This document shows positions 1 to 12,698 of a stretch of DNA of 64,000 bases, in pieces (within the stretch, counting starts at the first letter, position 1; the number at the start of each line of letters is the position of its first letter). Both the position numbers and the translations under genes were made by a program. The DNA is from Labia minor (Eukaryota > Arthropoda > Insecta > Dermaptera > Spongiphoridae): assembly GCA_963082975.1 (NCBI GenBank), contig OY720346.1, positions 29,010,720-29,074,719 on the forward strand. Reading direction: 5' to 3'. The notes below the pieces were generated by a model. The model did no database searches. It was not told the DNA's origin and was given only the letters and a program-made list of their open reading frames with translations.

Positions 1-1814
1 TTTAAAAAAAGAGATTAAATAAAGAAAAAAATCTCTACCATACAAATACTTGAATGTCAATTAATAAGATTAATTTGAAAATCTTGTAAATGATTGAAGA
101 AAGGCTTGCGACAAGTTTGTTTATAAGAAAACGACCGATAGGTAGATCAAAGAACAATGGACTAACAATGTAAAGGTAGATTAATGAAATTGGAAGAAGA
201 TAGGAATTAAATGGAGGTGGCTTAAAATAGGGTGGTTTGAAAAAATGTAGTTGTTTTGACCATGAACTTTCGAGTTCAATACTCTTAAAGAGCTTAATCT
301 ATAGTGTGATAAATGCTCTTTTACCATGTTCTTCAAATTAATAATCTATAATCTAAATCATAGCAAATTATATAAAAAAGTTAAGAAAATTTAAATATTT
401 TAATTGTGGATTAATATTTAGAATGTTTAGCAATAAAAAACAAATATTATAGTAGACACGAAACTAGCTTTTTTATTACTACATTTGTTTTATATTTTGT
501 TCGCCTATCTATAAAATTTTATTCCTTAAATATATCATCTAATTTTACTCTTGAATTTCAAAATAAATATTTTCATTTAGATTATTGTTATATTTTCAAA
601 GATTCGATCAATTTGTTTTGATTTCTCTGAAACTGTCATTTTAACTTCCAAACCGTTACACCTAATGGGATTTTATTCGTATTTTTTTTTTTGAATATCA
701 TTCTAGTAAAATTTTCTTCTAAATTTAAAAGAACAATTTAATATTTTAAAAAACAGTAAACAAATGCTAAATGTATTTCTATTCCTTTGAAGGTATCTTA
801 TCTTGCTTGCTACGCGTATTACCAACTGATTACGAAACCTATTTATTTATGATAATAATAAGATAAGTATGACTCAATTAGAAAATAATTCTAAAGTAAC
901 TCTGTATAAGTTTAAGATATAAATATATATTGTATATAGAAAGAGTTCTTCAAAACCTGTCTGAAAAAATTCACAAATACAAATTCTATACACCATATTT
1001 AGAAACTAATAGTAATAGTAATCGATATATAATAAGAATAGATAAATAAATAAAAATACAAATATTATAAGTTTGTTAAATGTACATTCTAATTGACATT
1101 CTTTTTAATGAATAGGTATTTTAGTTAAATATTTATTAGATGTTTAATAGCATTTAATTGTGAAATTTAAATAAGGAGATATAATTAAATTTAATTAATT
1201 AATTAAAGAAAATAAATTGTGTAAAATTTCAATGCCTCAATCTTTAATTTATGAAATGTATTGATCTATTGTGATTTTAATTATATTTTTATTATGTTGA
1301 ATGAATATAAATTTCATATTTACTTAAATTAAATCTAAATCAATTAGTCATTAGACAGGTATTTTGCATTTATCAATTGATTAGTTGAATTGATTTGAAT
1401 CTATTAACAAGGATGTTAAAACGGTTTATTATTTAAATGAATTATAAAATGACAAAAAAAAACAATTAATCAAAAAAGTTAGTTGTAGAATTTCGACATA
1501 TGTTTTTTTATGAGTGAATAAGAGAGAGAGGTAAAAAAAAACAATATCAGACCCCCGGGTTGAATATAATGAGATGTTTGCCTTCTAGATGAATTTAACA
1601 GTTACTCTTATAAGAAGCCACACATCTTTTTATTCGTTCTTAGTATATAAATATAATCAATTATATATATAATATTTTTATTTAAAAAACTATAGGTAAA
1701 TCTATAATAATATAAATTATTAAAATTATTAAAAAAATTTAATATATCAATTAAAAATATTTTAATTCTTTTTCCTATTTAGTTAAATAACTAAAAAATA
1801 TAAACGGTATAAAC
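1..1814. other. AT-rich gene-free stretch
   Basis: No open frame of coding character, no splice-flanked GC-rich island and no recognisable transposon is visible. The stretch is A/T homopolymer-rich with short GA runs near 1521-1530 and 1887-1895. It probably belongs to an intron or intergenic space. Confidence 0.6.
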
Positions 1815-2099
1815 CAGCGACCGGTGAAATCTTTTAATCATTACCCCAAAATATTTTTGTGTAAGTTGATAATATCCCATGGTGAAGAGAGAGAGATGAG
1901 AAAAAAAAACGAAATCGCCTCTTTTTAGCATCTTTCCTATTATTGCCCCCATGATAATTTTGAAAAGAAAACAATAACTAAAAATTTAATTTGAAAAATA
2001 CTATCAAGTTTATAAAATAGCAAATAAAAAATATATACTTTTTACTCAAGTTTCATTTTTACCCCTTTGGGGTAATTTACCCCGGTTCCCCGACCGCTG
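1815..2099 (+). mobile_element. hAT-type MITE, copy 1
   Basis: A 285-bp non-autonomous element begins with CAGCGACCGG and ends with CCCCGACCGCTG, imperfect terminal inverted repeats of the hAT kind. It is flanked by a 7-of-8 matching 8-bp duplication (gtataaac at 1807-1814, atataaac at 2100-2107), the length expected of hAT insertion. Two more copies with the same interior occur at 31074-31257 (opposite orientation) and 60591-60868. It encodes no protein, so it must have been moved by a transposase made elsewhere. The three copies differ by many substitutions and indels and are not very recent. Confidence 0.8.
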
Positions 2100-4907
2100 A
2101 TATAAACAAATCAACGATAAGCCACATTCTTTTCCTAGACCTGAGTCCTAGTCCTAGTTAAGTCAGTTTCATCTCTCTCTCAAATTCCTTATCTCTCCAA
2201 ACTCCCTCGTGTGATTTTTAAATTATCTACCCGCAGTTTAATTACTCTATCCATTCACTGATGTTTGATGTCCCCACAAACTTTTCGCTAATTTTCTCCC
2301 ATTCAAATTAAATGTCTTATCAATCTTCTTATTCGTTATAAGTTTTACCAATTAAGAGAGACGGGTCTTATTTTTTTTAACATTAGTAGTTACAATCTAC
2401 TGATAATAGACTCAGTTAAAAAGTTTTACTTTTATAATTATTTCTGTTTTTTTTTAATGAAAATTTACATTTTTTTATTACTTAATTAATAAATTCAATA
2501 ATTTTTACATTTATGAAAATTAATTATAAATCATATTTGCTTTTAGATTTTTTTTTTTATTTTTCAATGTAGACATAATAAAATTGAAAATCACAAACAT
2601 ATATGAAAAATTATAAAGCTAAACTTATTAAATATTTCAATATTTTTATGAGAAAACTTTCAGAACGACTTTTTTTGGATTCTCCTTCCAATTTTTGAAA
2701 TAAAAATATAAATGCTTTTTCACTAATAAAAAAGTATATCTGTGTCATATTTCATTTCACTTAGATTGACCGTATGGAAACGTATAAAGAACATATAGGC
2801 ATATATTCTCTTTTATATTTATAGAAGATAAAGATAATAAAGTCACTATGAATAAAGTATTTCCACCAAGCTTTTAAAATCGAAAAATATAAATATATTT
2901 TCTTAATAAAAAACATCAAGATTTGATATTAAGATTCAGCCCAGATGTTTGTGACATGATTAAAAAAAGAAAGAAAAACAGAGCCAAAGGAGTGAAAAGA
3001 CGAAGTCATTTAGTCCCCTGCAAACGAGCAATCTGTCAAAACAGTGTCAGGTTCAACGTTTTTCCAATTTAGAATAAAAAAAAAAATGATTGTGAAAACT
3101 TTCTTGATCCAATAAAATTGAGTCTATTTCGTAAATATTCACATTAAGATTTTATTTATTTGTTTAATTTTATAAAATTGTTTTCGGATAATAAAACAAA
3201 AACTTGAATTATTTTATGTACTATATATTAGTTAAAAATAAAAATTAATCAAATATGTAAATTTTATATTTAAGAATAATTGATATTATAAAAGTAAATG
3301 TTGGGAAATTGGAAGAGGGTGGGAATATAAGGAGGTGAATCGGAACTGTTGAAGAATTAAGGTTGTTGAGGTAGCGATATATGAGCCGATTATGAAAGTG
3401 GTCTAACTCCGTTTTTCATTTTTTTGCCGGTTATCATATTTACATGTACAAATTCATATTATTTATCAGTGAAGTGTATCAGGTTGTTTATATTCCAAGA
3501 AAATGCGATAAATTCTTGACACATAAGTTTTCAGAATTAGTTCAATAACTAAACCTTGCAGTTAGAAAGTGGCCTAACTCCATTTATTCTTTCATCCAGA
3601 TTTTGGCGTGGTGGAAATATCATTAAAACATAATTTACTGTTCATTCTCCAAAATTATTACAAGATTATTAAAAAGTGTTGGAAAGGTAATAATTTTATT
3701 GTAAATGAAATGAGACAAAAGAAGATTTTGTTTCGCAAAATTATTAGAAAACGCAATTTTTAACGGACAAAGAATTCTGATGGAGAATCAGTAAACTGGT
3801 TAAAAATATGTTGGATGCGTTTTGTAAGAAATGAACAATATAAAATTATCAATGAATGAGAATGCAAATTTTAAAGTTCTGAATTTATTACCACGTCAGA
3901 GTAGAGCAAGAAAATTCGAAAATTTTGTATTGATACCACTCTATAAAAATATCAGCTCAATTACAACAGCAAAATTCAATTTTATATATCACCAGAATGA
4001 TTTCTTCAAATCTCTTTCACACGTGCAAAGTATAAATGAATAGTAAATTGTTTTGTAATAAATTTATGTTTGTAATTTTGTATGTTCTGTAATTAAAAAA
4101 ATGTTTTGAATCGCATATATTAGTATATCTAAAGTGTTTTTAAGATATGTAACATAAATTCAGTATTGTTTCTTTTTCAATTTGAAGCATAATTTATGTT
4201 GAATGGACTTGGGCCCCTTCAAATTTTATAATGAATCGATTGTTAATTTTGAATTCTTGATAAAAAAAACGCAAATTATTCATTTAATAATTGACACTAT
4301 TTTAATAAGAACTATCAATTTAACACCCTATCTTAAGCAGAATGAATCATTAGGATTTTTAAATTCATTGAAACGCAAACATTAATTTCACTTTCAAAAT
4401 AAACGGCTCATATATAGTATTTCCATTAAATTTATGAAATTTAAGAATAATTATTATATTAAAAATTAGAACTATTTCATAGGATAAAAGGTTAATTCTA
4501 ATTTAAGGATTAAAGGGCTTTTTATTTTCATAATTCAATTTCGAAATTCAAAGTAATCTCTTTAAAATCTTAAGCTGAATTAAACACGTGTATTTAATCT
4601 CTTCTAATTTCTAAAAGAGGAAAAAACAAAGGGTGAGCTTTAATTAAATCAGGGATTAGAATATTGGGAACATGTTAAATCAATCAATGCAATAGATGTT
4701 GAGACCCATTTTAAAAGAAAATAACATTCATTTTTTGAGTGATCTAATAGAACTAATTAATCCTCTGTTTTAGTAGTAGCATAGTTTAAAAAAAAACAAA
4801 TTTTTGAAATTTAATTGATCCCTGTATTATATTTACCTTCTTTTCAATCTGGTTTCCTATATATGTATATATATCTGATATATTAAGTAGATTAAGAGAT
4901 AGTTTAC
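2100..4907. other. AT-rich stretch without a supported gene
   Basis: Two short open frames (3831-4043 and 4203-4385, plus strand) have the composition of random AT-rich DNA and are not accepted as genes. A loose direct repeat of about 20 bp (gaaagtggtctaactccgtt near 3396 and a variant near 3565) is the only internal structure seen. The stretch lies downstream of the 4908-5005 exon in the direction of transcription and is probably its next intron. Confidence 0.5.
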
Positions 4908-5005
4908 CTGATGTAAGCGAGATTTGTGAGGTGTCGGAACTCTTTCGGCTGTGACCGCTGTTCCCTGAAAGCGAGTTGAGCGATTTGGCATCGGCTTCGA
5001 TGAGC
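4908..5005 (-). CDS. Internal exon of an unidentified Ser-rich coiled-coil host protein
   Basis: A 98-bp exon on the minus strand. It is preceded by an acceptor (caatttttag, AG at 5007-5006) and followed by a donor (gtaaac from 4907). The frame entered with one base gives 32 codons starting LIEADAKSLN and ending in the Ser-rich run SGHSRKSSDTSQISLTS, leaving one base for the next exon. The upstream exon at 12699 ends in the complementary phase (two bases, AG), so the junction rebuilds an Arg codon and the reading LLAKLEEANR-LIEADAKSLN. The heptad-like Leu/Ile spacing suggests a coiled coil followed by a phosphorylatable Ser/Thr tail. Codons are GC-richer than the surrounding DNA, as expected for a conserved exon. 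I do not recognise the family, and both neighbouring introns continue beyond what can be assigned. Confidence 0.72.
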
Positions 5006-5327
5006 CTAAAAATTGAAAAAAAATTTATAGATTTTAACATTATTTTAATATAGAATAGAATTGAGCTAACTTTGATGGATGTCACAATAAAAAAATATTT
5101 AGTTATCACTAAAAAATTTTATACTTTTATATTTTAGGTAATAATATAGTTTAATGATGAGAAAAGATTTAGTTTTAAATTGAAAATAAAATTATATGGA
5201 ACGTTTATGGGCAGTAAATGAATATTATGATATTACTATGGAAGGGGGGTTATTACATATCCAATAAGGAATCGTCTGAACTCTATACCATTACAAATCT
5301 AACTAGAATATAAAATCGAAAAATCTA

Positions 5328-5745
5328 AGTGTCTCCACTCGACTATCTCGCAAATTTGAATTTGATTAAATAACATAATTATATTATATTTAAATTAAAT
5401 TTAATTAATTATAAATTATAAATTAAAATTAATAAATAATATTTATTAAACCAGCGCGAGTTTGGATCTTTGTTGATGGTATCACGTCACGTGCTAGCGA
5501 GTGATTTGCAGCGTTAAAAAATTAATTCCGGTACTTTCAACATCAATCAAGCTGAAATTCTATATATAGCAGTTTTATACAATTTTTAAAAAACTATTAA
5601 ACATATATCTTTATTTTTTCGGTCAGTTTAGATGGAAAAAATGAAAATGTGGTAGGTAATGGTTCTCTTCCGAATAAGATGCATTTCTCAAAATTTGATA
5701 AAAAAACAACTAATTTTGAATAAATGTACCAAATTTCATTAGCAA
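5328..5745 (+). mobile_element. Helentron-like non-autonomous element family 1, 3'-truncated copy
   Basis: Begins with gtgtctccactcgactatct and runs through blocks shared with copies at 24310-24859, 39663-40252 and 60281-61168: the cacgtcacgtg block, the ctatatatagcag block and the atttctcaaaa block. The 3' microsatellite and the GCGAGATA end are missing, so the copy is truncated near 5745. No protein is encoded. It lies just upstream (on the minus strand) of the 4908-5005 exon, inside the long intron. Confidence 0.65.
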
Positions 5746-8131
5746 GAAAATAGATTAATGAAAGGTTAATTTTGGAAGAAAACTAAATGAAAAGATAAGA
5801 TAATTAATATAAAATATAAGAAAGAATTAAAAGAGAATAGGAATTGCTTGAAAGGGGCTGTAAATAGAAATAATTAAAGAAATATGATTATTAAGTAAGA
5901 AAGACATAGATTTATAAATAATTAATTTAATAATTGCAATTAAATAAAGATATTTTATAAAAAATAGCTAAAATTTGCTATTTAAAATTGAATTGAATTT
6001 AAGTCAAATGTGTTTAGTTTTTTCGTTGTGGCGAGAGAGAGAGAGAGAGAGAGAGTGAATGAAATTAACTTGTCATTTTCTGAAAGTGCAATTGAACACA
6101 ACTCAAGTAGATGAAACATTAAAAATAAAATATTCACATTTCTGATTTGACCCATTTTTCAGAAAATATAAAAATTTGTAATTGAAATTTTAATCCATTT
6201 CCTTAAATATTATTTAAATTATTAATGTCCTTCGTTTTATATAAAGGGTGACATGTTTAATGATTTTGGAGATAAATTAATTAGACAAAAAAGCTTAAAG
6301 GGTGAGGTAAACCTACAAGAGTTTAAACTTTTGTTTCAAATAGTAGAAAACTTTTAGTTTTCTAAAATACATTTTATCTTAAAAAATTGATTTTTGAATC
6401 AATAGAATTTCCTGGTAGATGATAGGGAAAGCCAGCCACCCAATTAGATAATAATTAAAAAGCAACAAAAATATAAAAGAAATTAAAGGAATTTTATTAA
6501 ATTCCTCAAGATTTAAAATAAGTTTCTGACATCTAAATCAGGAGACTTTAATCAGTGTGGAGAGGAGGTAATTAATAATGTTCAATATATATTTACTTAT
6601 AAAAAAATATTTTCCTCTATAAATATCTTCTTTTATATACACATACTTATTTTTATTTAAAGACAAATTTTTGTTTCTATTTCTTTTTAATGAATGAAGA
6701 CGATTTGTGTGAAGAACCCCTAAAGCGGACAACCCATTATAATAAATGATTAAGTGGTAGAATTGTCTACTATTTAAGTGAAACCAGATGCTTGTTAAAT
6801 AATTATTTATATCAATTTATAGGATAGATAAAATTGTGTGACAGGTTATGATGCGATGTTTTAACAGGTGATAATATTTACTCTTACAGTAAAATGCACT
6901 CAATGAATTGACTCGATAAATTCTGTATTTATCTTTAAAAATTATCCTCATTTGTGTTTTCTTGTTTTCAATATCTTAAATCATTAAAATAACTAATGAT
7001 ACTTAAATCTGAGTATGTTTAATTTTAAGAATCTTTTGGGAAAATTAATTTAATTTAAAAATTTTTAAATTTTAAAATATCTCAAAATTTTAAATTTTTA
7101 AAGAAAGAGAGTGTAATTTTTCAAATTGCTAATTTCAATAATTTCTTAATAATATACTTTAATATACATATAAATAGTCGTATATGCTCGTATATTATCG
7201 CAATGGAGAGAAAATATAAATAAATAAAAATTTATTTTATATATTTAAAATTAAATAAAATAAAATATAAATATAAATAAATAGGTTATTTTGATTAATT
7301 AATATTTAAATTTTGGTTGCTATAGAGACAAAAACAACTCCCTTTCTATCTCTCTCTCTCTTTCACACACACACTCTCTCAAGTTGATGATTAATATCAC
7401 TTCCCCTATATTTGACAGACCCTATTTTTTCATACTAGTGATAATTTTTTATAGTGTATAAATTTTTAAGTATTTGAATATTTTTATTTTATTTTAATGA
7501 AATTTATTTTTTCATATAAATAATTATTAAAAGTATGTTGTTTTGCTAAAATTTAATCACCTTCACCTGAATACTAAAAGTTTAAAAAAAAAATAATATA
7601 ATTAAAATTATTTTTAAATTTAAAGTTTATTCCTTTGTATAAGTAAATTTATATAAAATAATTATATATAAGTTTTTCACAAATAAAGATCAATTTCTTA
7701 TTATTCAACTTTCACTAAAGAAATGAAAGTGTATTTCGTTTATATATAGTTGGTAATTAAATATTAGGAATATGTAAATACCTATAATCAAAGATATATA
7801 TATAACATTTTGATTTTATTTTTATATGATTATACAATATTTATAAATAAATTGTTATAATATTTAATATGAGAATTCACATATGTTTTTTTCACAAGCA
7901 AAGAGAAAAAATACAATAAATAAATAATTAAGTGAATTAGGTATGTACTTTATATATATATAAGGAGAATAAAGTAGAGGAAGATGGTAGGGAGTTATAG
8001 GAGGAGAGATGGAAGTATCGTGGAGTAGGAAGGAGGAGGGGGATGGGAGAAATAAAGTAAAAGAAATTATGAAGCTGGCGCACTGTCAAAAGTGTAACAC
8101 ATGAATTGGAGAATCTAAATATACTTGCGTA
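5746..8131. other. AT-rich intronic stretch
   Basis: No gene supported. It contains a (GA)n microsatellite at about 6031-6055, a CT/CA-rich patch near 7350-7380 and a purine-rich patch near 7965-8060. The 64-aa open frame at 6538-6732 on the minus strand has no coding character. Confidence 0.5.
6031..6055. repeat. (GA)n microsatellite
   Basis: About twelve uninterrupted GA units, the longest of many short GA tracts in the window. Confidence 0.9.
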
Positions 8132-8342
8132 TTACTTTTTCCGTATGGCATGAGTGATATCCCGTAAATTAAGTGATGAAGAGGTGGCGTAGAGGGAATG
8201 GGGCCGGGGACGAGGGCGTCGTCGAGGATGCCCATGGGTTTCTGCTTCGGCCTCGGAAGCGACTGCAGCAGCAGCAGCAGCCATCGAGTACATGCCATAG
8301 GCCATGACGGCAAACCCGGCCACGCATGGCACAACACAGCCA
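8132..8342 (-). CDS. Candidate GC-rich exon with terminal stop inside the long intron
   Basis: A sharply GC-rich island in AT-rich DNA. On the minus strand the best reading starts after a possible acceptor (gggcagccag, AG at 8344-8343) and runs to a TAA at 8134-8132. It would encode a short hydrophobic stretch (residues like CVAGFAVMAYGMYSM), six alanines from a GCT/GCA repeat, an acidic AEAE segment, a basic Pro/Arg segment (RRRPRPRP) and the end THAIRKK. The phase is compatible with splicing from the exon ending at 12699, which would make it an alternative last exon. However, the acceptor lacks a pyrimidine tract. Frames on the plus strand and the other minus frames are also open, so strand and frame are unproven. 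No domain is recognised. Confidence 0.3.
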
Positions 8343-8417
8343 CTGGCTGCCCTCCCATGGACAGGTGGGCCGCCGCCACCCACCTCCAATCCCCCCAAAT
8401 CCCCTCCCCACACTTAC

Positions 8418-8449
8418 CTGACTGACTGCCTTACAGATAAGGTGAGGGC
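8418..8449 (-). other. Possible 32-bp micro-exon
   Basis: On the minus strand ggctcttacag is followed 32 bp later by cag/gtaagtgtgg, a near-perfect donor. The frame from the 12699 exon would hit a stop here, so it is not an internal coding exon of that transcript. It could be a 5' untranslated exon tied to the GC-rich block just downstream. Confidence 0.2.
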
Positions 8450-9953
8450 CTGTAAGAGCCATCTATCGTCCGATTACAATCACCACAAACAGTAGTGGTT
8501 TAATACATATATAATCAAATCCATATATAATCAAAAGCGCCAACACATTCATTTCATAGATTATATATTATGTTAAAGAAGCATCGACCCTCGACCACCC
8601 CCATAATTAATAAAATTATAATTTATAATTTATATTAGATTGGAAATAAAAAATAATAAATATTTGCTTATGAAAAATATTAAATGGTTAAATTAATGTT
8701 GTTGCTCTAGGAAAAAAAGTACAGACTATAGTTCAAAAGTATTTTTTCATCAGTAGCCATTCTTTTCAATCTTCCTTTATTTCTCAAACTTTCATTCCCG
8801 TTTTCCCTATTTTATATTACACTAGTCAATATATATATATATATATAACAATGATTTATAATTTATTTATTAAATATAGAGAAATAGGTACATACCTATC
8901 AAAATTTATAATTATTCCAGAGTTAAACATAGTTATTAAAACGATTAAAAATAATATGACTGCATATTAATATATTCATGTCATCAGATAAAGATTACAA
9001 TTATTTATATATATGTATGTAGCATATTTATTATATTTCAAGATAATTTATATATATATATATGTATTATCAAAATACGATAAGATAAGAAATATATTTT
9101 TTTACCTTTTTAATTAATATTTTTTTTTATTAAATGAGCTATTAAAATAATATATATATATTTATATGTTTTCATATATTAAAGATAAATAATAAATTAA
9201 CCTCTGTCTATAAATCTCTATTTTAAACATTTCTTAATTTCATATAACTATAATTTTCAAAAGCAATATAATTTTGCTTACATCTTTTATTACTAATAGT
9301 TATAACCTCAAAACAAAATTTTTAAAAGAAAGAAAAAATAAAATATAAATCTGATCAATTTAATAATTCATCTATATTAAAGGAGAGTAAGTTTATAGTA
9401 CTTAGAATATTTCAAATTAATTTTTTTTATATTTTTTTCATTAGATTAATTATAACTAGAATTGAAGTGAATATGAAATGGAATAAAGAAAGGGTGAGAG
9501 AGAATTTCTTATTTTTATGAATTTTTAATAAAGAAACAAACAAACATGAAATTTAGTTATTTTTAATATATCTATAAATATTTATATTTAATTATATATA
9601 AATAATAATTAAATTTGTATAAAAAAATATTAAATTTAATTAGTTTTAAAGAATATTATTAATTTAATTATATATATATATAAGTGAAGTATTTTTGGAA
9701 TATTTATTTTGATTCTGAAATTTTTTTCTGGCTTACTGCTCTAATTACTCATAATCTCATAAATAATAATTATATTTAATTCATAATTTGAAATTAAAAG
9801 AAATGATTATTATTGGCACCACCAATAGAGAGCAGCATCTCACAATAACGCCTGCTCTATAGGCAATTATCAAAAACACAATCATATTTTGTTAATATAT
9901 ATTGAGTCAAATAATATATTTCAAGTAAAAAACCCGAACAGATTCAGATTATA
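8450..9953. other. AT-rich intronic stretch
   Basis: Only short TA-type microsatellites (near 8829-8846, 9048-9062 and 9671-9682) and A/T homopolymers are seen. No gene or recognisable element. Confidence 0.55.
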
Positions 9954-9963
9954 AGAATGAAAT

Positions 9964-10254
9964 TCTTCTTCTTCTTCGTTGTCGATAACTTCCTAGCGGA
10001 AGTGTCGTGGCCCTAATAACTCACAGGAGTCATAGGGTGTTCATGGGAAAATTTGACCGAAGTGGTTTCCCCTTGCCTTCTTCGGTGGGGCAGACGATGT
10101 TAAATTGAATTAAATTTTTATATTTATTAATTAATTTAATTTAAATTTAATTTAAATTTAAATAAATATATAATCTTGAGTTCTATGCTGGGATTCGAAC
10201 TCAGGCTTCCTGTGTAGAAATCTAGTACTCTACCCACTCAGCCATGCTGCCCCA
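9964..10254 (-). mobile_element. tRNA-derived SINE with (GAA)n tail
   Basis: A complete 291-bp SINE on the minus strand. Its 5' end (at 10254) reads ggggcagcatggctgagtgg. It carries an A box (TGGCTGAGTGGG) and a B box (AGTTCGAATCC) spaced as in a tRNA, so it should have an internal RNA polymerase III promoter. The acceptor-stem halves do not pair, so it is not a functional tRNA. The body includes a short hairpin made of ACCGAAG and CTTCGGT, and the 3' end is a (GAA)n run at 9964-9977. A perfect 10-bp target-site duplication, agaatgaaat, flanks it at 9954-9963 and 10255-10264, showing LINE-mediated insertion. It lies in the long intron of the minus-strand gene. No second copy was noticed in the window. 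Confidence 0.88.
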
Positions 10255-10264
10255 AGAATGAAAT

Positions 10265-11690
10265 ATTTAATATTTAATAATAATATATAATATTTTTTTT
10301 TATTTAGCTTCCATAAAAATATCAGATTCTATTGTACATCTGAATTATTTGAGGCATCAAAAGAATGTAAAACAAGAAAGAATAACAATAATAATATAAT
10401 TGGAAAATTATACAAGAGGAATATTAGAGGGAGGATTTATAATTTGCTAATTAGGTGAGATGAATATTATGAGGGAGGAGTAAGAGAAGAAAAATGTTTA
10501 TCATTCTCAAATGAGCTTTTGAGACGGATATTTAATAATAAGTTATAAATTTAAATCGATTTCATAAATAGAAGAAAGAAAAAAAATTACCTACAGTACA
10601 GTTACTTTTAGTAACAAAATCATTTTAGTGGTACTTGAACTTTTTGAAGAAGGTTTCGGCGGTTCCAGCTTCAAAAAGTTTGAGATACTATTTTATCGTT
10701 TTAGAATTTATTTTTAAAAATAATGATAAAGATTTTTCTGAATATTTGAACATAAAATTTTTGAGTTTAGAGTAAGATTTCAAAATTAATATCGTTATAT
10801 CTATGTTAATATAATCAAAGACGTATTTATAGAATATTTCTAATTTTATTATATATAATGAAGGAAAGATATTTAAATAGTTAAGATATATTTTTTCTTA
10901 AATATTAAATGAAAGAATTATTTATGAGATGGATTAATATTTATTTCTATTTTATTGCAAGATGTAATTAAAATTTCATCTCATTTTTTTTTCTTCTAAG
11001 GAATAACCTTATAAAACAGTCGATTTATTGATGATTTTAGAGGATTGCGTACTATCGCTAATTTTCTCCCCCTTTTCGCTACCATCTCATTTAAATTGAA
11101 GACGAAGGACAAAAAAAAAAACAGAGAATTTCATTAAAAATTTAATCTAATTGATCAAGTTTTAGAGAAAAGAAAAACGAATAATTTTTGATAGCATATC
11201 ATTTTAAATATATCTTCTTTCTCGATTTTCTTTATTAGTCGTAGCCTTGAAAAATTATTAATAATTATATATATACTATATTAACTTATATCAGAAGGTA
11301 TATATTATAAATATTACAAAAATGAGTTTTTTAAAATGTATTATTTACTTTTATATTGAATTTCAAAATTCTAATAGAATCATTTAAAAGGTAATGATAT
11401 TTCGATTTAATTAATTGAGGATGTATTGTGAGATGAGTGATTTATGACATTAGCAGAGTTTGTGAAAAAAAAATTCTCCACAGGGTATCTATACGATCCC
11501 CCCTACACCTCGCAGAATTTGATGAAACTTCGCCAGTTGATTCTTTGATTAATTCTAAGAAACTTTTTCCTTAGGCATTTCTTGGGAGAACTTCTAGCTT
11601 TCGAGATAAAAAGGATTAAAGATTGGATATCAATCCATTGATATCCCATTTAGCTACCATGTCTTATCAGTTTGATCAGCAGAGGGCGCG
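10265..11690. other. AT-rich intronic stretch
   Basis: No gene supported. A short block at about 10621-10692 (acttgaactttttgaag, then the near-complement cttcaaaaagttt) resembles one at 32655-32720. It looks like the fold-back end of a degraded hAT-like MITE. Confidence 0.45.
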
Positions 11691-11798
11691 ACTAATTTTT
11701 GGTTTTTTCAGTTCGGATTGTATATAGAAAAATTAAAAAAATAATTAATTAAATAAATTTCCTATATCCAAACCGAACAGAAAAAACAAAAAATTAGT
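11691..11798. repeat. Fold-back hairpin element
   Basis: Two inverted arms of about 40 bp (11691-11730 and 11758-11798) are separated by a 27-bp A/T spacer. The left arm starts actaatttttggttttttca and the right arm ends gaaaaaacaaaaaattagt. The mismatches are scattered substitutions, so the arms are old. It resembles a fold-back MITE or a snapback DNA transposon remnant. It encodes no protein. Confidence 0.75.
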
Positions 11799-12010
11799 GA
11801 ATATGTGAATAATTAGTGAATTAGTCAATGAAAATTTCTTAATGGCTGCACATTTCGACATTCATAACCATCTAATTGATATCCAAATATATATAACAAA
11901 AGACAAATGTATGTATGCCCACTTGTATTTTATATTTATTACGACTATTTCAGTTAATAAATAAAGATTTCGGTATCAGCATCATAATCAGCATGAAAAA
12001 TAATTTTTTT

Positions 12011-12100
12011 GTTTTCCCGGGAAATGTTTCGTTTTTTCCCTGGAAACGGGAAATTAAAAACTGGGTGTTTTCCTGGGAATTCCCGGGAATAACCCTCTAG
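12011..12100. repeat. Block of nested CCCGGG palindromes
   Basis: Within 90 bp the motif ttcccgggaa or a close variant occurs several times in both orientations, and the block ends with aaccctctag. This resembles the subterminal part of a hAT-like MITE. The 61-aa frame over it is a by-product of the repeats. Confidence 0.5.
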
Positions 12101-12698
12101 TTGGAATAGAAATTTATTTCAAAAGGGAGAAGAACCATTAATGAAAAGATTATTTATAATATAACTCTAATAGAGTAAACCAAAATAAAATATAAGAAGA
12201 AATTAGAAGAGAATAAGAATTTTATGGATCCAGGAGAGATGTAACTGCTTCAGTCAAAATCTTGTGAGTTTTTTAACATCTTGGACCTTAGATATAAAAA
12301 GATATATAAATATTTAGATTCATTTTTTTTTTATTTTTTTCAATTATTCTTTTTACTATTTGAAAGATCGTCGGTTTTTTGTTATCCGTTAAGATGTCTT
12401 CATAAAAGTTGGCAATGATTCTTTTCAACTCATATTAACCTACATAAAAATGTATCATAAAACCGATGCAAAGAACTCTTAAATATAAAAGTTTAATATC
12501 TTTTCCATCAAGAATATTTATAAGTTATATAAAAGAAAAATTGTTTCTGAAGGGATGAGGGAATTCGAAAATCACTTAACGAATTTTGATAGAGATGACC
12601 TGATAATATTTTTTTAAAAATCAAAGAAATTTGATATGTAAAAAAAGAAGCAAAAGAGAAGAGAGAGAAAGAGAAAATAAAAAGTGGGTGTGGATTAC

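Noticed and set aside
3831-4385. Two short plus-strand frames (70 and 60 codons)
   Set aside because: AT-rich codon soup rich in Asn, Ile, Lys and Phe, no motif, no splice context.
8198-8495. Plus-strand frames over the GC-rich island
   Set aside because: They mirror the minus-strand candidate. Acceptor and donor signals fit the minus strand better, though the strand is not proven.
9964-10254. Functional tRNA gene
   Set aside because: A and B boxes are good but the acceptor stem and anticodon arm do not form, and the target duplication plus GAA tail prove a SINE.
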